DNA from: Brachionus manjavacas
Taxonomy: Eukaryota > Rotifera > Eurotatoria > Ploima > Brachionidae
Assembly (NCBI GenBank): GCA_019054805.1
Contig: JAHQIY010000001.1
Span: 9,252,501-9,316,500 of the forward strand
Length of the DNA stretch: 64,000 nucleotides
Direction: 5' to 3'
Shown here one piece after another: positions 12,361-24,570 of this stretch. The translations under genes and the position numbers were made by a program. Each line of letters opens with the position of its first letter. The first letter of the stretch is position 1. A model generated the notes under the pieces. It did not search any database, had not been told where the DNA came from, and saw only the letters and a list, made by a program, of their open reading frames with translations.

Positions 12361-14329
12361 ATTAAATTATTATTTTATTTATTTTTTTTGTTTCAACAAG
12401 TATTTATTAATTGTCGATTTTATTAAAAGTGAAATAATATTTTGACAAAAATTTGAACAAAAATTTTTGTTTAATATGGTTTTTTTTCTAATAGGTTTTT
12501 ATGTTTTTATTTTGTTCGAATATCAATCTTGACTCAAAAAATTTAGAAATAATAAAATTGGGAATTCAAGTATCTTATTGATTTTATATCAAGCTCGAAT
12601 AATTAAATTAAATTTTATTACAATATCAATTTAAACTATTATGTGTGCATTTTTCCTTTACCTTTACTTTAATTTTTTCAAACCTTATAGTAGCATTTCC
12701 CAAAATTAGAATTCAGTGCATTAGATAAATTTGATTTATTAAAAATATGTCGGTTTTGTGATCAGGTTCTTATTTTATCAAAAATTTATTTTTTAACCAT
12801 GCCCTGAATGGGAAAAATTTAATCACAAGAATAATAAAAATGTCCATAAATAAATTTATGATCAAAAATAAAAGACTGATATAAAGAGAAGTATGTAACA
12901 CTAATATCATCATTCCAGATAGCTAAGCTTGCTGTTCAAGCAAACATTCAAGTCTAATAGCATGTGAAGTCTTCGCAGAATCTATGAAAAAACAAAACTT
13001 ATGCATTAGTTCAATTAAATTTTTTTTCATCATAAAACTTAAATTTAATTTCTCTACTGATAGTTTAATTACAAAATTTTGATAGAGATTAAACTTTTTA
13101 GAACAAAAAACACATAAAATTCGGCTAATTAAAAATATTTAAAATTTCTAAAAAATTTCAATCTTAAAAAGTTAAATTTAACCAAAAAAATTTATTAAAA
13201 AAGAATGATAAAAAATCTCTAAATTTAATTTATTAATTTTAAATTTATTTAACTGAATCATTCGAATTGTAGAATCTGACGGAGGTTATTAGACTCGAAA
13301 TTAATATGTCTGATCACTGATAAAGAAGGGATCAAATATATTAGATCTGCCATAGCAAAGTTCATTGATACTCGGTTTGGCGGGTCATCTCATTCTAGTA
13401 AAAAATATTAATTATTAAAAAAATCTAGTTTTTTTAAAACAATTCTTTGATTTTATTTTTTCATTCTTGATTTTATTTTAAATTAAAAAAGGCGTGAAAA
13501 AAATAAAAATCAACAAAGCTTGTAACGATCGTTAAATAAAAGGTAATAAAAATTGTGCTAGCTCAGGTTTTGTTTATTATTTTGATATTTTGTTCTATGC
13601 ATTATTAAATTCGAATTTTTATTGCCGAAGATTTTTTTATGACCTATTTCAAATGAACCAGTTTGTTTAGAAATTTTAAAAACAAAGTGGATTTCTAAAT
13701 TCTTTTTAATTTTTAAATTAGCTTTATTTTTCAATGAGACAAGGTCCAAATGCAATCAGAGAATAATTTTAAATCACTGTTTGATAAAATCTTTCAAAAT
13801 AAATATAATTCAAATCAATTTTTTCTTTAAAAGAAAGACGTCAATTTACTATAAAATTATTTTCTATTTAATTTGGCTTATTTTGAAGGAAACAATCCAT
13901 TTTTAGTATCTTTGAAAGACTATAGTCAAAATTTAAAATGTGAAACTAATGTCATGTTTGATAAATTGTTTTCAAGGCACTTAAAATTTATTTAATTCAA
14001 TAAATTTAGCAGTTTATTTTCCGGGCAACGATTTCATCAAAATAAATTTCTTAAGTAAATATTTATTTCCGTTCTACGCATTGTTTCAAATAAAAACTGA
14101 CATAAAATCAATGATGATTTTAAAATTTTTTTATTAAATCTAATTAAATGAGATCGATTTAAAAGGCATTAAATAGAAATTTAAAAATATTACAAAGCGC
14201 AAATAAAAATATCTGGCAGAATTATCTTTTATAATAAAAATATAAAAAAGGGTTAATCATTTTTGTCTCGCAGAGAAAAAAAAATACTAAAAATCTATAT
14301 GGAGCAAAAAGCACCCTTGACTAATTATT
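12361..14329. other. AT-rich intergenic region
   Basis: This lies between the 3' ends of the convergent AP-1 mu (+) and four-helix membrane protein (-) genes. It should hold both 3' UTRs. The minus-strand open frame at 13558-13755 has no homology I recognise and looks like chance. Confidence 0.5.
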
Positions 14330-16360
14330 TTAAAAATTGTTTCGTTGATTAAATAACTCTATATTCGATAGATACATTGTTGTTTGAGAAATTGTTTTAT
14401 CAAATGAATTCTTGAACAAAATGCAGTCGTTTGAATGCAAAAATTCGCTTAATTTATCTTTATCACAAGCTGCTATATTAACACAATTACACTCTGGACT
14501 TTTCATATAACTAGTGGTTTTATCCTCATCAAACTGTTTATATTCATGCATTCTGAGCGAATTTTTCTTTTCATACGGCAGTCCGCCTAGACTAGATGGA
14601 GGTGGCAAATAAATTTGGTGGCTTGTCAAATTTAACTTTTGACCACTGAGTATCAAACTTTCGTATTTTTTTCTTATGTCTTTTTCGGCCGTGAATGGCA
14701 AAGTATTGCTAAAATTGAATACTTTTCTTTTTTTCTCTTTACCAAACGGTCTTTCCATTGATTCGAATTCGATTGGAATCACAGTCTCATCAGAAAAATT
14801 CATGCTTCTTTCAATCGAGGCATATTCAGGCTTCGTTTGAGAACTCAATGCATACCTAGATAGTCTTCCTTCCGTATGCTTAGACTTTAAACTATTTTTG
14901 GAATAAATTTCCTCTGATCTACGTGAATTTGGTTTCTCATGGTCCAGAGAAAGATTTCTCTTTTTTTCTTTCGAGCCACTTTTTAGCTCAGGTCGTTGAT
15001 AAAACTGGATGTCATGTACATTTACCAAGCGCTGTGTGAACTTGCCATCTTGTGATGGCCGAACTAAAATTTCGTAGTTGCTACGTGGATAAAATCTGTA
15101 TTGGATAGAATTCTGCACTGCCTTCGAACTACTGGAATTAGTTGATTTGCTGTCAAAAGATTGCTCAGGACTTGATTGCAGGACATTAAAGCCAATGTCG
15201 TCTGGATAGGATAAATTTCTGGACCTAATGGAAACGTCTTGATGCTCGACTGGACTCGCCACATCTGGCTTCGGCATTATGTCTACCACTGGATACTTGG
15301 GGTTTAGGTCTAAATTGTTGTAACTTTTTAAAACTTTTCCATTCATTATGTCTCGTTTTAATGGTTTGATCATTTTTTGCAAAAAGTTGTTCCGCCTAGT
15401 GCGGTTAACGTGATAAGCTAGAACTATTGCGATGCATGGCAAGTCAATTGTCACTCTGACCACAAGGGCAATCAGCGTATAAAATCCCTCCGAGGTATTT
15501 AACCAGTTCTTAATAATAAGCCGTAAAAAATATTCAAAATTAACTCTCCAAGCTTACAAATGAGTTTTCGGCCAAAACAATGTTCAGACCTATTTCAGGC
15601 AGTATGAAGACACTCAGCGAAATAATCCAAAATAAAATCAAATTAAGATTTTCCTTTTAAATGATAATTTATTTTGAAAAAATTTGAATAAAAATATTCA
15701 AAATTTACTTTTTGAATGGCTACAATTAATAAAAATGACATCAAAGTCATCAGCAGATAGCCGGCTAACAAGAGATAAAGTGGAAAAAATTTCGGTGCTA
15801 TTTGAAATGTGAAAATTAGCTTTTTTTCTAAAGTTAAAATTTTACTTACAGTTGTATGTCATTAATTGAACTATGGAGAACAAAGAGGAACCACCGTAGG
15901 CAAACTTAAATTTTTGAAAAAAAAGCTATTTAATCTTTGGTTTTATTTTTAAATTTTATTTTGAATAAAAAGTCCTTAAATTGATAGTTACCAAAGAGTA
16001 TATAGAAGCGACATAGGTGCAGCACAAAAGAGGATAGCCGAGGACAGTTTTTTTTTTGGGAATTTTGATCGAATCGAAACTCTCAAGCATAGACACTTTG
16101 GATTTTGAATCAGTGGTGTTAAAAGTGGTTCCATTAGTCCGATTAAGCAATGAAGAAAATTCGGCATTGTCTTGTTTTTTGACTGATTCATGACCTATGG
16201 GCTCGGCAGAATTCAACTCGATCTCGTTGTTCAAAATTTTCATGTCCGACAACTGCTCATCTTTCAAATTATAAGATCCCGATCTTGGCAAAATGTTTTT
16301 CACAGTATGCTTTAAAAAATCCTTATTCATGTGCTCCTTTTCTAAATTTAAATTATCCAT
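14330..16360 (-). CDS. unrecognised four-helix membrane protein with long cytoplasmic-type tail (5 exons)
   Basis: On the minus strand exons 16360-15992, 15904-15850, 15797-15709, 15653-15558 and 15508-14330 join in phase to 595 aa, with GT donors and AG acceptors at every junction. The first in-frame ATG follows an upstream stop. Residues 1-105 are polar. Four hydrophobic segments follow at about 110-138, 145-170, 175-197 and 212-237 (for example FFPLYLLLAGYLLMTLMSFL and LILFWIISLSVFILPEIGLN). One short intron falls near each helix boundary. The remaining 355 residues are hydrophilic and rich in S, Y, K and R, without recognised domains. The layout resembles invertebrate tetraspan families, but I could not assign a family. 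The open frame labelled as starting near 15463 begins at a GTG inside helix 4, so the real protein starts much further upstream. Confidence 0.75.
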
Positions 16361-18387
16361 CTGATTTAGACATTTAGTATTGTGACGAGATCGAACAGCC
16401 TTAAATGAACAAGTCTTTTAATTTTTTATAATTTTTTCTTGTTGAAAAATAAAAAAAACTAAAATAACTTAAAACTAACTTGATAATTTGATCATGTTTT
16501 TTGTTAAGTGTTTAAATTGCGATCAAAATTCAAGCAAAGAGGATGTTTTTTTGGAAATTTAGAATTCTATGCAATCTTAAAAAGCTTTTTATTTTATCTA
16601 AAAATATCGATTTGCAAGAATAAATTTTTTAATGCCTTTTTATTTTTGAGAAAACAAGCAATTTAAAAAAAAAACACGAACAAAAACTATTATTTTTTAT
16701 CTTTCGCTTGTCATTCAAATACTCGAACAAAAACAATTCAACTTTCACTGACAAAACATTATAATTATCATTTTTTTATTTATATTTTGAAATAATACAC
16801 TTAAAGAAATCAAGTCTCATTTTTATTAGCTCCATTGCCTGCTATTTAAAGCCCAAAAGCATTTAAAAGCATGATTTAATGATAAAATAACATGACTGTA
16901 AAATTTTGTGACTTTGTGAATTATTTATTATGTATGGTGTAAAAAAAATATTTAAAAAAAACTAACTGATTTTTTAATCAAGTCTTTGGAAGGAAATTTA
17001 GCCCTAAATAATGAAAATAATGTTCACTCTGATTACATTCAGAATTAAAACAATTTTTTGTTTAATTTAACTTGACTTGAATGTTTGCTTTTCATTCTGT
17101 TTCAAGATAGAGGAATTTTGGATCTTTAATTTTGCGATTAAAGATTGTCTCAGAAAAAGAAAAGAACGGAAATTAATAATTTATTCTATTATTTTTTTTT
17201 CAAATTTTTACTCTATACAACTTTATTTAATTTGTATGAATAATCAATATTGGAATTTTCTGTTTTAACTTGAAAAATTAAAAGCAAATTAATCAAAAAA
17301 TTTGATTAATCTGGTATAAAGACATAAGATATCTTTAATTATGCATCGAACATTAAAGACCTATTTTAAGATTAGTTAATATCTAAACATTTAAAAGAGA
17401 ATGGATTATTTTTTTTAAATTTTTATCATAACTTTATATTTTGGATTGTCTCAAGGCATCTCTTCTATTAATTTTTTTTAATTTACAAACTTTAATTAGA
17501 GTGTAGTAAAATTTAAATATATGATTAAATTAACATCGGTAAATTCTCTTGAATGAAATATAAATCTCTGAAATTTAATCTAACCAATTTTTCTAAAATC
17601 AAGAGAATTTTAGTGCAATTTATTTTTCAAGTTTTTATCATTTTGATAAAATTTTGCCGTCAAACCAAATAAGACAAATAGAAATTTTCATATCGCGTTT
17701 AAGTCAACGGAAATTAATATGTTAGATATTTAGTTAAATAAAAAGATAAAAGTTAAATGAATTAAATAAAATTTTCAGGTTTTAAGATATAACCAAGTCA
17801 TAAATGGAATATCATTTTTAAATTTCAATGCATAAATGACACAAATAAAGATAAAATTTTAAATTTTGTTTATTTCCCTTGCTAAATGAATGAAACTTTC
17901 CCGCTTATAATATATCACACTTAAATTTGCATACGAAAATATTTAAATTCTCTGTGTTTCATGCTAAAATCTATTATTTCGATAAACTTATTTAAACTAA
18001 GATTAAATAAGCAATTAAACAAAATTTTCTAATTAAAACTTGAAAAACAAAGCGCCAAAGCTAAACAAACTTTACACAACCATCAACTCAAAATTACTTA
18101 AAACTACTTGGAACTACGAGTCCTTTAGAAAAATAATTAAGCGTAAATTTTTTTGTATCTTGCTCTTGATAAATGGTGGCATTCACAATTAGAAATATTT
18201 TGTCTTAAATTTAAAAGCTTTCTAGATCACATGTTTTTAGTTTTTATAATTAAATTTTCATTGCATTTCAAAATTAAATGCATTTTTAAAACTCTGGAGA
18301 AATTTTCAAAATTATTCAAAGAGTAACTTGTCGGATAGAACTAAATTTAAAATTGATTTATTTTTTTGTCAAGCTTAGAGTTACAGT
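16361..18387. other. AT-rich intergenic region between divergent genes
   Basis: This separates the start of the four-helix membrane protein (-) from TRAPPC3 (+) and must hold both promoters. The open frame at 17077-17268 (+) is phenylalanine and isoleucine rich, without support. No repeat or RNA gene was identified. Confidence 0.5.
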
Positions 18388-18948
18388 ATGAGCAAAACAA
18401 GCGGCAAATACAATGTTACTGATCCTAGAAAAATTTCATACGAACTATTCACTCTAACTTACGGATCATTTGTTATGCAATTAATCAAAGATTATGAAGA
18501 TGTAGATGAGGTAAATAAGCAATTGGACACAATCGGCTACAACATGGGAAATCGAATGATTGAAGATTTTCTGGCCCGAAATCCTCATATCAGCCGATGT
18601 TCTGATTTTAGGGAGACAGCCGAAGTTCTTTCCAAACAAGCTTTTAAAATGTTCCTCGGCATTCAGCCTCAAGTAACCAACTGGAACAATTCTTTTGATG
18701 AATTTTCTCTAATTATCGATCCGAATCCTTTAACTGAATTTGTTGAATTTCCAGACCATGGAAAATTTGATAAATTAAATTACTCACAAGTAATTTGTGG
18801 TGCTATAAGAGGCGCTCTTGAAATGGTTCAATTAAAAGTTGAGTGCACCCTTAAAACAGATCAGAATAAAGGAGACAGCACATATACAGAAATTAGGGTC
18901 AAATTCGTTGAAATTATTCAAGATGCAATACCGGTGGGAGAGGATTAG
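18388..18948 (+). CDS. TRAPPC3: TRAPP complex subunit 3 (Bet3), intronless
   Basis: A single exon encodes 186 aa, close to the ~180 aa of animal TRAPPC3. It follows the family along its whole length: SYELFTLTYGSFVMQLIKDY near the N-terminus, NKQLDTIGYNMGNRMIEDFL, then SRCSDFRETAEV, which contains the cysteine (residue 71) matching the palmitoylated cysteine of the vertebrate protein. It continues with AFKMFLGI and DEFSLIIDPNPLTEFVEFP, and closes with GAIRGALEMVQLKVEC. The protein is a core subunit of TRAPP II and III, the tethering/GEF complexes for Rab1 at the ER-Golgi and Golgi. All other intact genes in the window have introns, so the single exon is notable. It ends 59 bp from the stop codon of PWP2 on the opposite strand. 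Confidence 0.97.
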   Translation: MSKTSGKYNVTDPRKISYELFTLTYGSFVMQLIKDYEDVDEVNKQLDTIGYNMGNRMIEDFLARNPHISRCSDFRETAEVLSKQAFKMFLGIQPQVTNWNNSFDEFSLIIDPNPLTEFVEFPDHGKFDKLNYSQVICGAIRGALEMVQLKVECTLKTDQNKGDSTYTEIRVKFVEIIQDAIPVGED

Positions 18949-18978
18949 ATCATTCTAATTATATTGTTTTTATCTTTT

Positions 18979-18984
18979 AATAAA
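18979..18984 (+). terminator. poly(A) signal AATAAA of TRAPPC3
   Basis: A canonical AATAAA lies 31 bp after the TRAPPC3 stop codon and 24 bp before the PWP2 stop codon on the other strand. Cleavage 10-30 bp further on would put the TRAPPC3 mRNA end at or inside the last PWP2 exon, so the two mRNAs probably overlap in antisense. Confidence 0.6.
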
Positions 18985-19006
18985 ATTTTGTATTTTTTTT
19001 GTAATC

Positions 19007-19012
19007 TTTATT
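19007..19012 (-). terminator. AATAAA overlapping the PWP2 stop codon
   Basis: On the minus strand the last codons read GCT AAA TAA AG, so the stop codon TAA sits inside an AATAAA hexamer. If used, the PWP2 3' UTR would be only a few tens of bases and end inside the 60 bp gap to TRAPPC3. Confidence 0.4.
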
Positions 19013-22000
19013 TAGCTAATTGTTTATTTTTAATCGTTTTGAGAGAATTTAATTTTTCTTCTTGGTCAGATTCGGGCTGCATTTCTTCATCATCAAGATC
19101 ACTATATACACCATTCTGGTTTTCGTTCTCAAGTTTTCTCTTGTTTTTTAGTTTGTTTAATGATAGAACAAAATCAATTGAATACATGTTTGAATCACAT
19201 CTAAAAAATTAGAATTTTAGCTATAAGTGTTTGTAAAATCAAATTTATTAGATAAAAGATTTTTTTATTAATAACTTCTTCACTGTGCATTTAAAATTGA
19301 AATTAATTTCAAATATTTTTAAAAATTCGCATTTAACTTAATTTGTAATAGATTAAATATGACTCAATAACTAACTGATAATTTTTTATTCAGTAAATTT
19401 AAAAGATTGCAAAAAATATTGGGTTAAATTAATTTAATGATTGTCTATGATTGTTGAAAATAATTATTTACCCAAAAAAAATTAAAAATGAGGTTATTTT
19501 TTTATTTAATTTTATAATCTAAAAATATTAACTATAATGCTATTTTTTAATTCTACTAGAAAAAAGACTAATAAATGAAATGGTCCTAGAAAAATATGAA
19601 TGCTCATAAAGAATCTATATTTTTTGTTAAAATTTTTAAATTTATTAAATCTAAATTTAGAAGTTAAACTTTTCACTAAACTACAGAATTTTTTAAAAGT
19701 CACAAGTTTAAGTCCAAGTCATTAAAAAAAAGTCAGAGACAAAAAATTCTAATTTTTTTAAAATAAGGCCGAACAACTCGAATTTTTTTTCGTTCCAGGT
19801 AGTTATTGTGGCAGCTTAATTAGAGTTAAAGTAACTAAAATTAAAATCCAAGTTCGGACTTAAAAATAAATACAAGTCTTTGGCTCTGACTTTTAAAAAA
19901 AAAGTCCTGACTTGGACTTGACTTGAGAAATGTGCCTTTAAACAACTCTGCTAAAATATTACCTATGACTTACTTATTATAAAAATAAAATTCTTTTTTA
20001 TGAAATAAAATTCAGTAGAAAGCATAATAATCTAATTTTTCTAGATTTATTTTTTTTTCTCATTCTAAAATTTTAAGCTGATACAATTGTCTAAAATATT
20101 TCAAGATATTTTTTTTTTCTAAAAGAGTCTTAATTCTTAAAGCTATTTTGAAAATTAAATAAACTTTAAAAAAATATTTGGTCAAAAAACTGACTAAGCT
20201 TAAATTTTCCAGACTAATATTTAACAAGCCTATAAATTTTTAAGTCAAAGTGATGATCTCTTTATTTGACGAATTTTTTCAATAATTAAAATAATTTTGA
20301 AAAAATTTTCCAAAATTAAATTGTTTGAAAATTTTCTTTCACTTACATTTTCCCTAAGTCCTCGGCTTTTTTTGTGAGCGCCTTTTCCAAATTGCACAAA
20401 ATAGAAAGCCTTGATGCAGCTCTTTGTTTTATTCTATTACCATGTTTATACAAAACAGTTTGAGACCAAATTAAATAGAACTCTAAATGAGCTGATTTTT
20501 CGATTTGATTAGCAACAAATGCTAGCAATTTATCAACATAAACATCAGACAACGAATCAACCACAATGTCAATGGTCATGTGAGGTGTTTTTTCCAATAC
20601 TTGAGTAATGAGTGCATCTTCATTGAGTCTAAGCGCTTGCATCAATGCCAGCGAGTAGTCCTGATTATGTAAGGTGCTTTTTATTGTTTTGGGCGTGATG
20701 TCCATGTCAAGATCAAACGGATCGAATATCAGATTAGTATCCAAAGAAAAGATCAGCAAACCCTCCGTTGTACATGCTGACCATGAGCGAGCAGTGGGGG
20801 AGAACCGCACACAAGACACTTGAATCTCAGGTTTAAAAACTCGAGAGCTATAATCACCTTTTACCACGCCAGGAAGACTTATTTTGTTATTGTCCAATTC
20901 GTTGTCTGGATTTTTCTCCACCAAGTCCAAATTACCCCATTCGGTCATCTTACGTCTGTCAAGAAATTCCTTTATAATTTAATGAATTAAGGAAATAATT
21001 TTCTTTTTTTTTTTCTAAAATTTTACATCAATGCCATCAAAACTTTTATTTTGAGAAATTTCGAATCGACGAACAAGCATTTCCTCTTTGACATTATAAA
21101 TACAAATATATTTTGATTTACCACCGGCAATTAAATATTCGCCATCCATTGTGTAACACAATGATTTAAAAGATCTATTTAAAAAAAAAAAAATTTTTTT
21201 TTAATTTTTTTAGTTTTTATAAAGAGTACTTTCCAAAATGCATTTTTTTAGCTGTCACTTTATCAGTTTCTTTTCTTGAGTACCCAAGATCATGCCTGCA
21301 TTCAATGGTATTAACAATTGCTTGCTGGTCAACCTCATTTATATTAATGGTAACTATTTGAGCATCCAAAGTCGATACAGCAACATGCTTTCCGTCTGGC
21401 TTGAAACAAACAGTCAAAGCATCTGAGGTCAGTGTATACATTTCTCGGCTTCCTTTGCCCTCAAAAACATCCCATGTCCGGCAGGTCCTGTCCCATGACG
21501 TACTTGCCAATATCGGATGCACTGACGGACTGAAAGCAACTCCACTTATAGGCCCCTCGTGTCCGCACAAGGTCTGCAATAAATGACCAGTTTGCATTGA
21601 CCATACAAATATTTCAAAGACATCAAAGCCTCCAGCAGCTATCAACTCTCCGCTATGGTCAATCGACAAACAAGAGAATTGAACCGGCTGTGGTGTTGTA
21701 AAAGTTCGAAAATTTCTATAGCGATTCAAATCAAAAGCTCGAACAGTTCCGTCCAGAGAAGCCGAGCATACTACTTGACCATTCGATTTAAATTGAATAC
21801 CGGTAATTGGTGCATTATGCTCATTGAATGTAACAAAACATTGGCCATTTAGAGTATTCCAGATTTTAATTTTTCCATCTTCCCCACCAGACGCTAAATA
21901 CATTCCTGATGGCGAGTAAGCCACCTGAGACATGTTATTAAAGTGACCCTGTTGCTTCATTACATAGGTCTCTGATTGCCATTCCCAGACTAAAAGTTGA

Positions 22001-23344
22001 CCAAGACCTTGACAGGCAATGGCAATCCAATCGCCGGTTTTGTTGAAAAGACAAGAAGTAACTGGATGCTGAGATATACTAAATAAGTGAGTGTTAAATA
22101 AGTTTAAAAAAATAAACAACTTAAACAATCTATACTTTAAAGAATGGATTAGATTAAAGTTGGGAAGTTCATGAAGAAGAAACGAACCATTTGAGAAGCC
22201 GCTCACAAGAATAGAGTTGCCTTTGTGGAAGTCACAACTGAGCAAAGCTACTGGAGCATTAGCTTCGAGTGCATCACGGATACCGAATCTAAAAAAATTA
22301 AAGTATAGAATTATTCATTTTTTGACTATTGATAATAAATACTTGGATTTTTTTTTGTATTGAACTTTTTTTTCATAGTCATCATCTTTCAATTTGTCAT
22401 TTTCATTTATTTCAAGATTGTCTTCTATTTCGCCCGGTTTGTGCACTGAAAGTTCATCTGTGTCTGGACCGATTCCTTCAATTAGATCGTTTGGTTTGGG
22501 AATCAAATTTTTTAGTTCGGTGTCAGACTCCCATACATTAAGACGACCATTTTTGCCAATGGTATAAGCGTTCAAAGAGTTCTTTTCAAAAAAACAACCA
22601 ACTATAGATTCACTGTGACCACCCAAGACGTAGCAGTTCAAATTTCTAAATCCCTCTGCGGCAAAAACTCGAGAACTCATGTCTTTAGAGCCAACTATAA
22701 GGACTCTAGAATCACTGGTCCAATCAAGACAAATATTGTCATCATAAGCACCATAAAAAGTACGAATTAAGACAAAAGGATTAAATTCTTTATTTTTTCC
22801 AGGAGCATGGTACAGCAACACTTTATTTTCTTTGCATACAGCAAATTTTCTTTAAAAAAAATAAATAAAATATAAAAAAAAGTTAAAAAAATTTTCATAC
22901 TTTCCATCAGGACTGAACTTGACTGCGTGAACTTTTCGAGCAAAATTGAATCGATGAATTACCGATTTGCTCTTAGTATTGCACAGCAAGCATTCGCCTT
23001 CTTCATTGACCAGTAAAATGAGCCAGCCATCAGGAGATATTTCTGTTACCGTAATGTTAAATGGACTTTCGACAGGCAAGGTTTCGGATTTATTGCTGAA
23101 AAATTATAAAATTTTTTTATAATTTTTTCAAAATTACTCAAATTAATTTGTTGAATTTATACTTTTTTAAATCGAAAATTGTAACTCTGTTTCCCACTGG
23201 ACTAAGAATTGAATCGCCATCCGGTGTAAAAGTCAAATTTCCTTTTGAATAAACTGTTCCAAGTAAATTGGAGAACTTAAGAAACGATTTTAGATAAGTG
23301 AGTAAGAGATTTTAAAAGTATTTTACTCTGAAATTAAACTTCAT
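19008..23344 (-). CDS. PWP2: Periodic tryptophan protein 2, U3 snoRNP/SSU processome WD-repeat subunit (9 exons)
   Basis: Minus-strand exons 23344-23327, 23275-23163, 23095-22901, 22849-22343, 22288-22136, 22078-21230, 21174-21027, 20969-20347 and 19200-19008 join in phase to 932 aa (human 919). The first exon is only 18 nt and gives MKFNFR, then FSNLLGTVY, as in the family. WD repeats fill about residues 1-690, with conserved blocks such as GQLLVWEWQSETYVMKQQGH, DGTVRAFDLNRYRNFRTF and FEIFVWSMQTGHLL. The C-terminal Utp12 domain follows (about 700-870; HLEFYLIWSQTVLYKHG). The last exon (CDSNMYSIDFVLSLNK) lies beyond a 1.1 kb intron containing a MITE-like element. A shorter open frame would stop just after the preceding exon, so the last exon rests on family similarity. 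PWP2 is part of the UTP-B complex that organises 5' ETS and 18S rRNA processing in the nucleolus. Confidence 0.95.
19699..19935. repeat. AAGTC-family MITE-like element in PWP2 last intron
   Basis: The left ~45 bp (GTCACAAGTTTAAGTCCAAG, then a run of A and AAGTCAGAG) is nearly the reverse complement of the right ~55 bp (CTCTGACTTTT, a run of A, AAGTCCTGACTTGGACTTG). The ~140 bp centre is unrelated. The edges match the element in AP-1 mu intron 3. It has no open frame, consistent with a non-autonomous DNA transposon or foldback element. Confidence 0.65.
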
Positions 23345-24570
23345 TCCTAATAAAAGGATCTAATATTTTTAATTAATTTTTATTTTTTTTAAAATAAATT
23401 ATGAAAAAGATTTTATTTTTAAAAAATCTTGAATTTGTTTGAATCTACAAAGCATGTGCTTAAATGTGTATTACTTGAGTAAGTTAAGTTGAATTGTTGA
23501 AGAACTTACTTTACTATCAATCTAGTTATATTTTAAGTCTGTTTTAGCTATAAAAAATTTAATAATATAATAATAATAATAATTCTGGGAAGTTATTAGG
23601 GCGAAGTCTGAAATTCCATTTAATGTGACCAGAGCCACAGTAAAGCTAGTTAAAAAAAATTAAATTAAAAGACTTAGACAATTCATTGACAAATTTTTAA
23701 CAACATCATCTATTCTATTACAATTTTTTTTTTTAATTAATTCTTATTTAAAAAAAAATATCTAACTTTATAAAAGCAAGGCTAAATTCATAAGAATTAT
23801 TTTTAAATTAATAATGAAATATGTGTGAATTAAATAATCCATTCTAAAATTTTATAAATTTCTAATAAAACAAGAACAGTTATCTTTTTTTTAATTTTTT
23901 AAATACTGCTCATTTTTTTTTCATTAAAAACACTTAAGGATAGATTATTTTTTAATGTTTTTTGATGATATCTGATCAATGCAATTTTCTAAAAATACCA
24001 TCTATTGCTTAAATTAATCCTTTTCAAATTATCACTCAGAAAATAAAATATTTTAAAACAAAGCAAGTTCAAAGAATTTGTTTAAGAAAATGGTTGACGA
24101 AATCAATACGTCGCGATAGTTAAAGGAATATTCAGCACTGTCTGAAAGCTACTATAGCGTTCCCTATATGGGTTTTCGTTTGGTGGGACATACCACCGTA
24201 GCTCATTTTTATTATTATTATAAAAAATTCCGACTGAATGAAGGGATTCGCTATGCTAGATATAGATTTCCAACCATTTTCAATATTTTTTTAAAAACTT
24301 AAGGTTGTGCCTAAATTAGAAAACACTTTTTATGGAATTACAAAATTGAATAAGATAAATCGATCGCTTTTTTAATTATTTTCTAAAGTTTGAATCGTAT
24401 TGACTAACAACTTTTTAATAGGTCATTTTATTTTCAAATAAAACAAAATCATAGCCCTAGAATTTCAAAAATGAAGAATAATTTTTATTAGCAATTAACT
24501 TTCAAATAATTTTTAAAAAAAAACTTTGTTTTTTTTCAATAAATTTAATGATGATACAATAAAAATAATT
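23345..24570. other. intergenic region between PWP2 and MED27
   Basis: This holds the PWP2 promoter and MED27 3' UTR. Besides a run of ATA/ATT repeats at about 23565-23583 and a LINE-like tail at 24103-24222, it is plain AT-rich DNA. Confidence 0.5.
24103..24222 (+). mobile_element. LINE-like 3' tail fragment
   Basis: A short, relatively GC-rich stretch (TATGGGTTTTCGTTTGGTGG, then a GTAGCTCATT) ends abruptly in TTATTATTATTA. The arrangement (short unique 3' UTR, AGCT, TTA repeat) matches the LINE end at 9.6-9.7 kb. No reverse transcriptase sequence is left, so the assignment rests only on the tail structure. Confidence 0.4.

Noticed and set aside
14330..15463. A 377-aa protein starting at 15463
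   Set aside because: That start is a GTG within a hydrophobic helix; upstream exons extend the frame to an ATG at 16360.
18964..19212. Plus-strand 82-aa serine/phenylalanine-rich frame after TRAPPC3
   Set aside because: It is antisense to the last PWP2 exon.
20347..20969. PWP2 ending at the TAA just after LGKM
   Set aside because: A proper GTAAGT donor overlaps the stop, and an exon at 19200-19008 supplies the family's conserved continuation (C..NMYSIDFVLSLNK) in phase.
21401..21852. Plus-strand frames opposite PWP2 (also opposite the kelch gene and CEP164)
   Set aside because: They are shadows of well-supported minus-strand exons.
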